Shown in pieces: positions 8,241 through 16,532 of a stretch of 47,443 nt of DNA. The position numbers were made by a program, and so were the translations under genes. The DNA comes from Bacteroidales bacterium (GTDB taxonomy: Bacteria; Bacteroidota; Bacteroidia; Bacteroidales; Muribaculaceae). Numbering within the stretch: the stretch's first letter is position 1; each line of letters begins with the position of its first letter. The notes under the pieces are model-generated. The model was not told where the DNA came from, did no database searches, and saw nothing but the letters and a program-made list of their open reading frames with translations. The DNA lies in the NCBI GenBank assembly GCA_020860515.1, contig JAJBUG010000057.1:1-47443 (forward strand), written 5' to 3'.

Positions 8241-8891
8241 TTAATAATTCTCAGCGCGTACTTGGAAGTAAGCTTGGGGATGATCGCATACTGGGCATAC
8301 CTCGGGGGCTGATACGCCGATTACGATATGGCCGCAGTTGGCGCACTGCCATACAGCCTCGCCATCCTTTGAGAACACCTTGCGGTCGCGAAGATTCTTC
8401 AGCAACTTGCGATAGCGCTCTTCATGCTCGCGCTCGATGGCTGCTACGCCTTCAAATTTGCGAGCGATTTCCTCGAAGCCTTCTTCACGGGCTTCGCGTG
8501 CCATGCGGTCGTACATATCGGTCCACTCGTAGTTCTCGCCATTGGCAGCGTCCTCAAGGTTAACCTCGGTGTCAGAGATTTTGCCGCCATTGAGCAGCTT
8601 GTACCACATCTTGGCGTGCTCCTTCTCGTTGTTGGCAGTCTCTTCGAAGATAGCTGCCATCTGCACGAAGCCATCTTTCTTGGCCTTTGATGCGAAATAG
8701 GTGTACTTGTTGCGAGCCATCGACTCGCCAGCGAATGCCTCCTGCAGGTTCTTCTCGGTCTTAGTGCCTGCGAGTACATAGCCCTCTTCACGGAACTTGT
8801 CAGCGCCTACTTTGCATTTTGGACACTTCTCGGGAGCCTCGGTCCCTTCGTGTACGTAACCGCACACGGTGCAAACGAAACGTTTTTTCAT
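8241..8891 (-). CDS. Rubrerythrin with rubredoxin domains at both ends
   Basis: A 216-residue non-haem iron peroxidase. An N-terminal rubredoxin-like knuckle pair ([10 protein letters not shown] and CPKC, residues 8-26) is followed by a ferritin-like four-helix diiron domain with [13 protein letters not shown] and [12 protein letters not shown] ligand helices. A second rubredoxin-like domain ([17 protein letters not shown]) ends the protein. It would reduce hydrogen peroxide to water with electrons from NAD(P)H through a reductase, protecting anaerobic metabolism. The classical protein has only the C-terminal rubredoxin, so the N-terminal copy is an addition also found in other Bacteroidales. 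It lies 32 nt downstream of the PerR-like gene with no clear promoter between, so they are probably one operon. Confidence 0.9.
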   Translation of the reverse strand: MKKRFVCTVCGYVHEGTEAPEKCPKCKVGADKFREEGYVLAGTKTEKNLQEAFAGESMARNKYTYFASKAKKDGFVQMAAIFEETANNEKEHAKMWYKLLNGGKISDTEVNLEDAANGENYEWTDMYDRMAREAREEGFEEIARKFEGVAAIEREHEERYRKLLKNLRDRKVFSKDGEAVWQCANCGHIVIGVSAPEVCPVCDHPQAYFQVRAENY

Positions 8892-8923
8892 AATCTACTT
8901 TACTTTTTGTTAATAGGTGTTAG

Positions 8924-9394
8924 TTACTGTTGTTTTATCTCATTTTGAGCCTTTTGCTGCCGGCTTGCGCACTTTGAGCAAAGACCACGGTAGTAGAATT
9001 GCACTTCATCAATCTCACCCACTCCTGGCACCGATGCAGGCTTTGGCATTGCAATGCCAATCGCAGGGATTTCCATGTCGATGATGCATCCGCATTGGCG
9101 GCAATAGAAGTGTCCATGATTATGGATATGGCCGTCGTAGCATACTCGATGCTCATCTATAGTTATCATCTGAGCTGCGCCCTGCTCAGAAAACAAGCGG
9201 AGGGTGTTGTAAACCGTGGTACGGCTAAGAGTAGGAATTTCCTTGAGTAAGCCCACAAACACCTCTTCTACCGATGGGTGAGTGTTGTGGCACAGCAGGT
9301 ATTCCATAATCTGAAGGCGCTGCACCGATGGCCGGATGCCGTGGCTTTCCAATCGCTCTTTTGCCTGTTGTCTGAGGTCCATATTAGCAGTCAT
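8924..9394 (-). CDS. Fur family repressor, PerR-like peroxide sensor
   Basis: A winged-helix Fur-family protein of 156 residues from Met at 9394. The DNA-binding part includes RPSVQRLQIMEYLL and TVYNTLRLF. The metal region has HIHNHGHFYCRQCGCIIDM, and the C-terminal CSKC completes two CxxC pairs for structural zinc. Co-location with rubrerythrin points to peroxide sensing (PerR type) rather than iron. I chose the start at 9394 because the promoter -7 box TATCTTTG lies at 9417-9410, which rules out an upstream in-frame Met at 9412; Met at 9382 is another possibility. A 12-nt palindrome overlaps the promoter -33 region and may be its own operator. Confidence 0.88.
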   Translation of the reverse strand: MTANMDLRQQAKERLESHGIRPSVQRLQIMEYLLCHNTHPSVEEVFVGLLKEIPTLSRTTVYNTLRLFSEQGAAQMITIDEHRVCYDGHIHNHGHFYCRQCGCIIDMEIPAIGIAMPKPASVPGVGEIDEVQFYYRGLCSKCASRQQKAQNEIKQQ

Positions 9395-9409
9395 TGATAA
9401 TTTCACTTG

Positions 9410-9450
9410 CAAAGATACAAAATAATTTTTATAAAATCTACAAATTTGTA
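9410..9450 (-). promoter_or_regulatory. PerR-rubrerythrin promoter with candidate operator
   Basis: On the minus strand the -7 box TATCTTTG is at 9417-9410 and a TTTG -33 element at 9444-9441. The perfect palindrome TACAAATTTGTA (9439-9450) covers the -33 element. Fur-family proteins bind AT-rich palindromes and often repress themselves, so this is a good autoregulation site candidate. Confidence 0.55.
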
Positions 9451-9517
9451 AAAATTACAATATTTTTCTACTTTTCGACAACCAAACCCATCTCCAAGTT
9501 AGGGACTGAATTGGGAA

Positions 9518-12322
9518 TCAATATGAGATGTTGTGGAGAGATTTGATTTGGTCTTGGCTGGCGCTGGATGTGAAGATGCGCTGCAGGTCAACCTTGGTTA
9601 GCTGGATTGATGGGGTGAACTTGGGGGAGTTCATGTATCGCAGCATAGCCTCAAACAGCTGGGCTCCCTCTGGACCATTGGCTTCGTAAAGGTCAGCCAT
9701 GCACACCAGCAAGCGACCTTGACCGACGGCAGCTTCCCAAACAAGTCCTAAGCGGTGATTGCGCTCCACATTATCGATAGTTTGCACAATTGGTTTCAAG
9801 CCATGCGGAGCACCATCGAGCACCAAGGGGAAACTGGCTTTGGCTATTGGGAACCACTGCCAATTGCTGTGACTTTCGGTGGGGAAATTTTCAAAAATAG
9901 GATGCTTGGTATCAATCAGCAAGCCCATCGTGCCTGGCGACACCTCCTTGTTAGCATTTTCACAGATCGTACGGAACATTCGGTAATTCCAATAATCTGT
10001 CTGGAAGAGACCTGGGATTGTATTTTCAGGCTTGGTATTGGCATTAGGCATAAGCAGCACCTTCTCACCAAGGGAAAGAAGATTAATGGTCGCTTCGTCG
10101 AGGGTGTCAGCAATAATTACATTGCCTTGGAAATTCTCATCATCATTGGCCTCAGGAAATACCCATAAGGGGTAAGAATTATTATACCCATCGGCTTCCA
10201 ATTCAAGAGTCAGGCGAGCCGCTTTGTCAACAGCCCCAACCCTTGGCTTAATTGTCCCAGCCTCAATCAGACCTATGCCTCCATTAGCAAAAGAGAGAGA
10301 ACCTCGATCAATAACTCTTCCATGCGAATTCGACAATCGCCAATCCACCTTGTTGTTTTTGAGCTGGGCCCCAGAATAATTGGCTATCTTTATGGAGGCA
10401 GCAATCGGTTCATCTGCCTCCCAACAATATTTCTCTATAATTAGCAGGGGCACTACACGGTCGCAATGCTGACGCCAGAGAGTCGGAGTGATCAGACCCT
10501 TGCTATCCATAAATGCATCCAACATCCCCACATAAGCCGAGCCCTGACCCGGATAGTCCTGCAAATCGAGCAATTGGAAGCCTCCAAGGCCAGGTGTGCG
10601 CAGACACATCTCAGTATCTGCCTTATAGAGCAAAGCCGACAATGCCCCCGAGGCGCGGAAGAAATCCTCAGCTTGGCTGCCCATGCCAGCATCACGAAGT
10701 CGCTGGCGGAAAACCTCCATATTGCACGGAGTCAGCACTCCAGTGTATTTCTCTATCTCATTATAATTAGGATATACTTGGTATTGGCCTGTTTCATGGC
10801 TTATCACAGGCACTGGGCAGTCCTTAATGGCCCCCTCAAAGTTGGTTACTGTGTTGGGATACTCATGATTGATCAGACCTCCATCGTAAGCGTCGGCGAA
10901 AGAGAAGGAACCACGAGTATGGGTGTTGTATTCGCCCCACGCCTCGCCTCCGATGCGGCAAGTGGTGAGATAATCTTCACCCTCAAGATGACCATTGTAA
11001 CCAAGGCTATTGTTGCTGCCATAGGCATAAAGGCGACGGTCGTCGATAGCACGGAAGTCATCTTTCAGGTAACGCCAGGTGTTAGGATCGCCCCAAAACT
11101 CATTGCCAAGTGCAAACATCACGAAGCTGGGATGGTTGCCATAAGCAAACTGAATGTCTTCACCTTCGCACCTAAGAAAATCCACCAACTGAGGATTATC
11201 ACCGCTAAGCGAACCCCAGAATGGGAGCTCAGGCTGGAGATACAGGCCCTCAATGTCGGCAGCAGTAAAAGCAGCATCAGGAGGGCACCAGCTGTGGAAG
11301 CGAATATGGTTGATGCCATAATCCTTGCAAATCTGCATATATCGGCGCCAGCTTTCCACATCCATTGGAGTATGAGCAGTAAGCGGCCACACACAGGCAT
11401 CGTGCTTGCCACGCAGAAAAGTCTTTATTCCATTTATGGTGAACTGTGTGCCATCAGTTGAGAAATCACGAAGTCCGAAATCTTGCTCTATCTCGTCCAA
11501 TCCTACCAATTCTACCTTTAAGTGGTACATGGCAGGGTCAAACTCGCTCCAAAGCAAGGCATCAGGTCCCATTGGGTACTTTACCACATATTCGTCCTCG
11601 CCTGGAGTAAGCTCCATTTCTAATGGGGGCACCGAATGGGATGGGGTGCTGTTCCAACTTTCTGCACTAAGTCGCACTTTAGGCGCTTTAAGGCGATTGT
11701 TGTGGATAATGCGGAATCTTACTGTTGCAACTCGATTTTTAGCATCGGGATAGATGCGTACATCGGCTAAATGCACTGGTTCACGAGCTTCAAGGCTCAT
11801 TTCGCCAATGATGCCGTTCCAGTTGGTCTGAGTGGATTCGGTGTAAGCATGGCTCGACTCATATAATTCTTGTGGCACCCCGGTGCTATTATCAATCTTA
11901 ATTGCGATAGTGTGAGTACCACTGTCCTTAAGATGAGGTGTGAGGTCGAATTGCTGGGGGGTGCTAATATTATCGCTGCCTCCTGCAAAGGTGCCATCAA
12001 TGTAGATTTGCGAAGGCTTAGTGCGCTCAAGGGTTAGCACGATGTCGTAGCCAACCCAATTCTCTGGTATTTCGACAGTGCGAGTGTACCAGGCAGGACC
12101 CACATAGCTATGCTTGCGCGACAGATGAGTGGTCTCGGTGCGATCAACCAGTGGATTGCCTTTGCCATTGGTATCAGTGGTGCCAGGCAGGCTTACTATG
12201 CCTTGGTAGTTTTCTATATTATCAAGGCTCAGGCGCCATTGGCCTGAGAGGTCTATGGTATGACGTTCGGCCTGTGCGCCAAGCGCACCCAAGCCCATTA
12301 ACAGCAGAAATATCTTTTTCAT
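9518..12322 (-). CDS. Exported glycoside hydrolase family 2 glycosidase
   Basis: A 934-residue protein with a signal peptide (hydrophobic core FLLLMGLGALG, cleavage near AQA-E). The GH2 architecture is present: a jelly-roll sugar-binding domain (about residues 22-180, with DLSGQWRLSLD and PAWYTRTVEIPENW), an Ig-like sandwich, then a TIM barrel. Catalytic residues are Glu408 in FALGNEFWG (acid/base) and Glu510 in ISHETGQY (nucleophile). A C-terminal region of about 300 residues follows the barrel. GH2 enzymes remove beta-galactose, beta-glucuronic acid, beta-mannose and related ends from glycans; the exact substrate cannot be told. The protein is probably periplasmic. No SusC/SusD pair is nearby. 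Its -7 box ends 4 nt before the ATG, so the mRNA may be leaderless. Confidence 0.88.
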   Translation of the reverse strand: MKKIFLLLMGLGALGAQAERHTIDLSGQWRLSLDNIENYQGIVSLPGTTDTNGKGNPLVDRTETTHLSRKHSYVGPAWYTRTVEIPENWVGYDIVLTLERTKPSQIYIDGTFAGGSDNISTPQQFDLTPHLKDSGTHTIAIKIDNSTGVPQELYESSHAYTESTQTNWNGIIGEMSLEAREPVHLADVRIYPDAKNRVATVRFRIIHNNRLKAPKVRLSAESWNSTPSHSVPPLEMELTPGEDEYVVKYPMGPDALLWSEFDPAMYHLKVELVGLDEIEQDFGLRDFSTDGTQFTINGIKTFLRGKHDACVWPLTAHTPMDVESWRRYMQICKDYGINHIRFHSWCPPDAAFTAADIEGLYLQPELPFWGSLSGDNPQLVDFLRCEGEDIQFAYGNHPSFVMFALGNEFWGDPNTWRYLKDDFRAIDDRRLYAYGSNNSLGYNGHLEGEDYLTTCRIGGEAWGEYNTHTRGSFSFADAYDGGLINHEYPNTVTNFEGAIKDCPVPVISHETGQYQVYPNYNEIEKYTGVLTPCNMEVFRQRLRDAGMGSQAEDFFRASGALSALLYKADTEMCLRTPGLGGFQLLDLQDYPGQGSAYVGMLDAFMDSKGLITPTLWRQHCDRVVPLLIIEKYCWEADEPIAASIKIANYSGAQLKNNKVDWRLSNSHGRVIDRGSLSFANGGIGLIEAGTIKPRVGAVDKAARLTLELEADGYNNSYPLWVFPEANDDENFQGNVIIADTLDEATINLLSLGEKVLLMPNANTKPENTIPGLFQTDYWNYRMFRTICENANKEVSPGTMGLLIDTKHPIFENFPTESHSNWQWFPIAKASFPLVLDGAPHGLKPIVQTIDNVERNHRLGLVWEAAVGQGRLLVCMADLYEANGPEGAQLFEAMLRYMNSPKFTPSIQLTKVDLQRIFTSSASQDQIKSLHNISY

Positions 12323-12326
12323 TCTG

Positions 12327-12334
12327 CAAAATTA
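12327..12334 (-). promoter_or_regulatory. -7 box abutting the GH2 start codon
   Basis: Minus-strand TAATTTTG, then CAGA, then ATG. The spacing is the same 4 nt seen at the MATE gene, implying initiation of transcription at the start codon. Confidence 0.6.
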
Positions 12335-12429
12335 CAAAAAAAATTGAGGGAACATAATTGGTGCGATATTTGTTGTAATTGAAATAGTGAAAGATACAGC
12401 AAATATCAACATTTAACCCAATATATATT

Positions 12430-13014
12430 ATGGAAAAGATAGAACCTGGCAAGCATGTGAGCCTCATCTATGACCTCTATGCTATTGACGATGACGGCTC
12501 GCAAGAGCTGGTGCATCAGTCGGACCCTGAAGATCCCGAACAAATCATATTCGGTGTGACCCAAGGAGTGATTGAACCTCTGGAGAAAGCCCTGGAGGGG
12601 CTGAAGAAGGACGATGAGTTCAATGTAGTAGCCAATAGCAACGAAGCATTCGGCTCGCATGACCCAGAGAAAGTTTTAGAACTCGATAAGGATATGTTCT
12701 TGGTTGATGGCAAATTCGACGACGAGTTGGTAGCCGTGGGCAAATATGTGCCTATGATGACAGCCGACGGATATCGCATCAACGGCCTTGTATTGGAAAT
12801 AACCCCTGATAAAGTAAAGCTCGACTTCAACCATCCACTGGCTGGCAAGACTATCCGCTTCAAGGGCAAGGTGCAGGAGGTGCGCGATGCCACCCCTGAA
12901 GAAATCCATCTGGCCACTAACCCCGGTGGATGCGGTTGTGGCTGCGAGCACGACCACTGTGGCGACGGCCATGACTGCCATGACCACGGATGCGGATGCG
13001 ATGGCTGCAAATAA
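12430..13014 (+). CDS. slyD: SlyD-like FKBP-type peptidyl-prolyl isomerase with metal-binding tail
   Basis: A 194-residue cytoplasmic peptidyl-prolyl isomerase/chaperone. The split FKBP domain carries the insert-in-flap (IF) chaperone domain: GVTQGVIEPLEKALEGLKKDD, then NEAFGSHDPEKV, then FNHPLAGKTIRFKGKVQEVR. The last 28 residues form a Cys/His-rich tail starting GGCGCGCEHDHCGDG and containing 9 Cys and 6 His. In E. coli SlyD such a tail binds nickel and supports hydrogenase maturation; no hydrogenase genes are in this window, so zinc, copper or nickel buffering are all possible. It is a single gene followed by a strong hairpin terminator at 13042-13085. Confidence 0.9.
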   Translation: MEKIEPGKHVSLIYDLYAIDDDGSQELVHQSDPEDPEQIIFGVTQGVIEPLEKALEGLKKDDEFNVVANSNEAFGSHDPEKVLELDKDMFLVDGKFDDELVAVGKYVPMMTADGYRINGLVLEITPDKVKLDFNHPLAGKTIRFKGKVQEVRDATPEEIHLATNPGGCGCGCEHDHCGDGHDCHDHGCGCDGCK

Positions 13015-13041
13015 ACTAAGATATAAGAAAATCAACGAAAG

Positions 13042-13092
13042 AACGAAAATCAACGAAAGAACCTAAAAATTCGTTGATTTTCGTTTTTTTCG
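13042..13092 (+). terminator. slyD terminator built from a dispersed repeat
   Basis: AACGAAAATCAACGAA (13042-13057) pairs perfectly with TTCGTTGATTTTCGTT (13070-13085), 16 bp with a 12-nt loop, followed by T-rich sequence. The left arm has a second direct copy of AAATCAACGAA just upstream. The same words (CGTTGATT, AACGAAAATC) recur in the repeat array at the right end of the window. Confidence 0.7.
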
Positions 13093-13109
13093 TAAATTTT
13101 CGTAATTTT

Positions 13110-13141
13110 TTTGGTGATTTCAGAAATAATATATAACTTTG
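13110..13141 (+). promoter_or_regulatory. Promoter of the aromatic amino-acid operon
   Basis: TTTG at 13110-13113 and TAACTTTG at 13134-13141 with a 20-nt spacer, an excellent match to the Bacteroidetes consensus. Predicted transcription start is about 28 nt before the leader-peptide ATG. Confidence 0.75.
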
Positions 13142-13174
13142 CACGGTCAAAAAACAACAAACTGACAAAAAGAC

Positions 13175-13255
13175 ATGACACGATTTTACGCATACTCGTT
13201 TTGCTATTTCTATTATTGCAATAGGAACGGGATGACGCGTGTCAATGGCATTTGA
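13175..13255 (+). CDS. Phe/Tyr leader peptide of the aromatic operon attenuator
   Basis: A 26-codon ORF in the 5' leader of the pheA operon, starting MTRFYAYSFCYFYYCN. Eight of its first 14 codons are Phe or Tyr: Phe at 4, 9, 12 and Tyr at 5, 7, 11, 13, 14. The stop TGA is at 13253-13255. The composition matches the two end products of the downstream enzymes. Ribosome stalling in the Tyr/Phe stretch (13184-13216) would leave 13223-13233 free to form an antiterminator. It has no ORF-like conservation that I can test, but codon content, position and RNA structure agree. Confidence 0.85.
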   Translation: MTRFYAYSFCYFYYCNRNGMTRVNGI

Positions 13256-13320
13256 TTGTTACATACTACCAGCATACCACGAATCCCGTTCCTACCCATG
13301 AGGCAAGAGCGGGATTTTTT
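13223..13320 (+). promoter_or_regulatory. Transcription attenuator: antiterminator and terminator of the pheA operon
   Basis: Two exclusive pairings share one strand. AGGAACGGGAT (13223-13233) pairs perfectly over 11 bp with ATCCCGTTCCT (13283-13293), the antiterminator. AATCCCGT (13282-13289) alternatively pairs with GCGGGATT (13309-13316), followed by a T run to 13320, an intrinsic terminator. A ribosome reaching the leader stop at 13253 would cover the first segment and let the terminator form; a ribosome stalled on uncharged tRNA-Phe or tRNA-Tyr would not. This is classical attenuation, read directly from the sequence. Confidence 0.85.
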
Positions 13321-13384
13321 AATAGGTTTAAGGATTAAGGTTTTGGGATTTAGACCAAAGACCAGAGACCAGAGAAGAAAATAT

Positions 13385-14236
13385 ATGAAACGCGTAACTA
13401 TCCAGGGGGTGAGCGGATGCTTCCACGACGCCGCTGCCCGACAGTACTTCCACAACGAGGAGATTGAAACAATCCCCTACGACTCTTTCCCAGAGATGTT
13501 CGACTCTCTGGCAAGTGATGCATCGCTAATCGGTATCGTTGCTTTTGAGAATACCATTGCCGGAAGCATCCTTGCAAATCACGAACTGCTGCGCCAAAGC
13601 AGCCTGCGCATCATCGGTGAGCACAAGATGCGCATATCCCATGTGTTGTGCGCTATGCCTGGCGAAACCATCGATAGCATCACCGAGGTCAACTCCCATC
13701 CGATGGCGTTGATGCAATGTGAGCAATATCTGCGCCGTCACCCCAACATGAAGATGATTGAAAAATTCGATACCGCAGGCAGTGCAGCTGAGATAGCCCA
13801 AAACAAACTTTACGGCCATGCCGCTGTGTGCGGCGAATATGCCGCTAACCTCTATGGTCTTGAAATCTTGGAGAAAGGCATCGAGACCAACAAACGAAAC
13901 TTTACGCGTTTTTTGATCGTAGCAGACCCATTGCTGGCCAACGAGATAGGTCCGAAAGAGAATGAGGTGAATAAGGCTTCTATAATGTTCACCCTTCCCC
14001 ACACCAATGGAGCACTGTCGAAAGTGCTGACCATCCTATCATTCTACGATCTCAACCTCAGCAAAATCCAATCCACCCCAATCATAGGTCGAGAATGGGA
14101 GTACCGCTTTTATGTAGATTTAACATTCGATTCTATAGTACGTTATCACCAAGCCATTGACGCTATCCGCCCCCTAATCAACGATTTCAAATTCTTAGGC
14201 GAATACTGCGAGCGTCCCACACCGAAAGAAAAATAA
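13385..14236 (+). CDS. pheA: Prephenate dehydratase
   Basis: A 283-residue stand-alone prephenate dehydratase, which converts prephenate to phenylpyruvate in phenylalanine synthesis. The catalytic domain runs from TIQGVSGCFHDAAARQYF to about residue 180, with the typical VAFENTIAGSI, TAGSAAEIA and NFTRFLIVA blocks (the TRF motif is essential in this family). A C-terminal ACT domain (about 195-275, with TLPHTNGALSKVL and LNLSKIQSTPI) is the usual phenylalanine-sensing site. I start it at ATG 13385, since the upstream in-frame extension runs back into the attenuator terminator. It is first in a four-gene operon. Confidence 0.93.
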   Translation: MKRVTIQGVSGCFHDAAARQYFHNEEIETIPYDSFPEMFDSLASDASLIGIVAFENTIAGSILANHELLRQSSLRIIGEHKMRISHVLCAMPGETIDSITEVNSHPMALMQCEQYLRRHPNMKMIEKFDTAGSAAEIAQNKLYGHAAVCGEYAANLYGLEILEKGIETNKRNFTRFLIVADPLLANEIGPKENEVNKASIMFTLPHTNGALSKVLTILSFYDLNLSKIQSTPIIGREWEYRFYVDLTFDSIVRYHQAIDAIRPLINDFKFLGEYCERPTPKEK

Positions 14237-14255
14237 CAAGCAGAAAATAACATCT

Positions 14256-15416
14256 ATGAAAGAGATTAAACCCGCCAACCGAGTTGGCAATATCCAAGAA
14301 TACTATTTCTCAAAGAAGCTCAAAGAGGTAGCCGAGCTTAACCGCCAAGGCAAGGACATTGTATCGCTCGGAATCGGAGGCCCCGACCGAATGCCTGGCG
14401 ACGATGTGATCGACACTCTATGCGAAGCAGCAAAGCAGCCCGACGCCCATAGTTATCAGCCATTCACTGGTCTGCCAGGGTTGAGAAAAGCCTACGCCGA
14501 TTGGTACAAACGCAAATACGGAGTGGACCTTAATCCCGACACAGAAATCCAGCCGCTGATTGGTTCGAAAGAGGCTGTGCTGCATATCTCGCTCACTTTC
14601 CTCAATCCTGGCGACGGAGTGTTGGTGCCAAACCCAGGCTATCCCACTTATACGGCGGCATCAAAACTCGCTGAGGCTGAAATATACCCCTACGACTTGA
14701 CAGAAGCCAACTGCTGGCAGCCCGATTTCGAGGCTCTGGAGAAACTCCCTCTCAATAAAATCAAGCTGATGTGGATCAATTATCCCCACATGCCCACTGG
14801 AGCACGCGCCCGAATGGGAACATTTGAAAAAGTGGTAGCTTTCGGGAAGAAGCACGGCATAGTAATAGCCCACGACAATCCTTACAGCTTCATCCTCAAC
14901 GAAGAGCCAAAATCCCTGCTGCAAGTGCATGGAGCCAAGGAAATTGCCTTGGAGCTCAACTCTCTAAGCAAAAGCCACAACATGGCTGGCTGGCGCATGG
15001 GCATGATTGCCAGCAACCCTGAATTTATCAGCTGGTTTATCAAGGTAAAGAGCAATGTGGATTCAGGCCAATTCAAGCCCATGATGCTCGCAGCTATCAA
15101 AGCATTAGGTGCCGACGACGAGTGGTACCGAGGCATCAATGCCACTTATGCCGAACGCAGGTTAATTGCCGAAGATATCATGCGCGCCCTTGGTTGCACA
15201 TTCGACCCCGAGCAAAGCGGAATGTTTCTTTGGGGACGCATCCCCGATGAGGCAGAGAGCGCCGAAGCAATTTGTGATGATGCGCTCTACAACAAACGAG
15301 TGTTTATCACCCCAGGCTTTATTTTCGGCAGCAATGGCAATCGCTATATCCGGGTAAGCCTCTGCGCTACCCCCGACAAATTGCGCGAAGCCCTACTAAG
15401 AATTACAAGCGACTAA
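14256..15416 (+). CDS. Class I/II aminotransferase, probably aromatic/aspartate type
   Basis: A 386-residue fold-type I PLP aminotransferase. The PLP lysine is Lys239 in SLSKSHNMAGWRMG; VLVPNPGYPTY and RVSLCATPDKLREAL are also family blocks. The usual NYPNNPTG motif is changed to NYPHMPTGA, a variant I associate with the Bacteroidetes copies in this operon. Position between prephenate dehydratase and DAHP synthase suggests it transaminates phenylpyruvate and 4-hydroxyphenylpyruvate to Phe and Tyr. Sequence alone would also allow LL-diaminopimelate aminotransferase-like activity. It starts 19 nt after pheA. Confidence 0.85.
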   Translation: MKEIKPANRVGNIQEYYFSKKLKEVAELNRQGKDIVSLGIGGPDRMPGDDVIDTLCEAAKQPDAHSYQPFTGLPGLRKAYADWYKRKYGVDLNPDTEIQPLIGSKEAVLHISLTFLNPGDGVLVPNPGYPTYTAASKLAEAEIYPYDLTEANCWQPDFEALEKLPLNKIKLMWINYPHMPTGARARMGTFEKVVAFGKKHGIVIAHDNPYSFILNEEPKSLLQVHGAKEIALELNSLSKSHNMAGWRMGMIASNPEFISWFIKVKSNVDSGQFKPMMLAAIKALGADDEWYRGINATYAERRLIAEDIMRALGCTFDPEQSGMFLWGRIPDEAESAEAICDDALYNKRVFITPGFIFGSNGNRYIRVSLCATPDKLREALLRITSD

Positions 15417-15447
15417 TTACACATGACAAATTAATACCAAAATATAT

Positions 15448-16527
15448 ATGACCGAATTACTACCCCTAATCCCAGAATCCTGGGATGTGAAGAAGCCCCT
15501 CATCATAGCCGGACCATGCAGCGCCGAGACAGAGGAGCAGGTGATAAGCACCGCCAAGGACCTTGCAGCCAATGGCATCAAGATTTTTCGAGCTGGCATC
15601 TGGAAGCCCCGCACTAAGCCAGGCGGCTTTGAAGGCATTGGCGAGGAAGGCTTGGCTTGGCTTATGCGCGTGAAAGAAGAGACTGGCATGAAGACTGCTA
15701 CCGAGGTGGCCACCCATGCACATGTTGAGGCAGCTGCCAAAGCCGATGTGGATATGTTCTGGATTGGTGCGCGCACATCAGCCAATCCCTTCATGATGCA
15801 GGAAATTGCCGATGCCATCCAAGCCGTCGGAGCACAGGACAAACCTGTGTTGGTAAAGAATCCCGTTAATCCGGATCTTGAGCTGTGGATTGGTGCTCTG
15901 CTGCGCCTCTACAATGCAGGCGTTCGACATCTGGGTGCTATTCACCGAGGCTTCAGTGCCTACGGCAAGCATCTCTACCGAAACCTGCCACAATGGCGCA
16001 TACCTATCGAGCTCCGGCGCCGCTACCCCAACCTGCCCATTATTAGCGATCCCAGTCACATGGGAGGCAAGCGCGAGCTGGTGGGTCCGCTGTCGCAAAT
16101 GGCTCTCGACATGGGCTTCGATGGCCTTATTATCGAAAGCCACTGCGATCCCGACTGCGCTTGGAGCGACAAGGGGCAGCAAGTTAGCCCCGATGTGCTC
16201 AACTTCATCCTTAGCACACTGGTGATGCGCAATGAGAATGTGACCACAGAAAACCTGACTCTGCTGCGCCAAGAAATTGACCGTCTCGACAATGAAATTA
16301 TCGAGACCTTGGCCAAGCGCATGGAAGTGAGCCGTGACATCGGCCAGTACAAGAAGGAGCATCACATGCCTATTCTGCAGGCCCAACGCTACGACACAAT
16401 CCTCAGTTCGCGCGTGAAACTGGCCCAGGAAATGGGCATCGGCGGTGAATTTATGCGCATAGTTTACAGTGCCATCCACGAAGAGAGCGTACGCCAACAA
16501 ATCGATGTATTCAACCAACACAATTAA
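15448..16527 (+). CDS. aroF: Bifunctional DAHP synthase / chorismate mutase
   Basis: A 359-residue fusion. Residues 1 to about 262 are a type I-beta/KDO8P-like 3-deoxy-D-arabino-heptulosonate-7-phosphate synthase: PLIIAGPCSAETEEQV, FRAGIWKPRTKPG, VLVKNPVNPDLELW, ISDPSHMGGKRELV, DGLIIESHCDP. Residues about 268-352 are an AroQ-type chorismate mutase helix bundle: LTLLRQEIDRLDNEIIETLA, RMEVSRDIGQYKKEH, then IHEESVRQQ. It therefore does the first committed step of aromatic synthesis and the branch step from chorismate to prephenate. Fusion may let prephenate or chorismate inhibit the synthase. It supplies the prephenate used by the first and last genes of the operon. Confidence 0.93.
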   Translation: MTELLPLIPESWDVKKPLIIAGPCSAETEEQVISTAKDLAANGIKIFRAGIWKPRTKPGGFEGIGEEGLAWLMRVKEETGMKTATEVATHAHVEAAAKADVDMFWIGARTSANPFMMQEIADAIQAVGAQDKPVLVKNPVNPDLELWIGALLRLYNAGVRHLGAIHRGFSAYGKHLYRNLPQWRIPIELRRRYPNLPIISDPSHMGGKRELVGPLSQMALDMGFDGLIIESHCDPDCAWSDKGQQVSPDVLNFILSTLVMRNENVTTENLTLLRQEIDRLDNEIIETLAKRMEVSRDIGQYKKEHHMPILQAQRYDTILSSRVKLAQEMGIGGEFMRIVYSAIHEESVRQQIDVFNQHN

Positions 16528-16532
16528 ATGAC

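Noticed and set aside
10466..11461. 331-codon frame antisense to the GH2 gene
   Set aside because: The other strand encodes a clear GH2 glycosidase with catalytic residues; the antisense frame has no start context or recognisable domain.
15778..16521. 247-codon frame antisense to the DAHP synthase gene
   Set aside because: It is a mirror of a strongly conserved enzyme and has no promoter.
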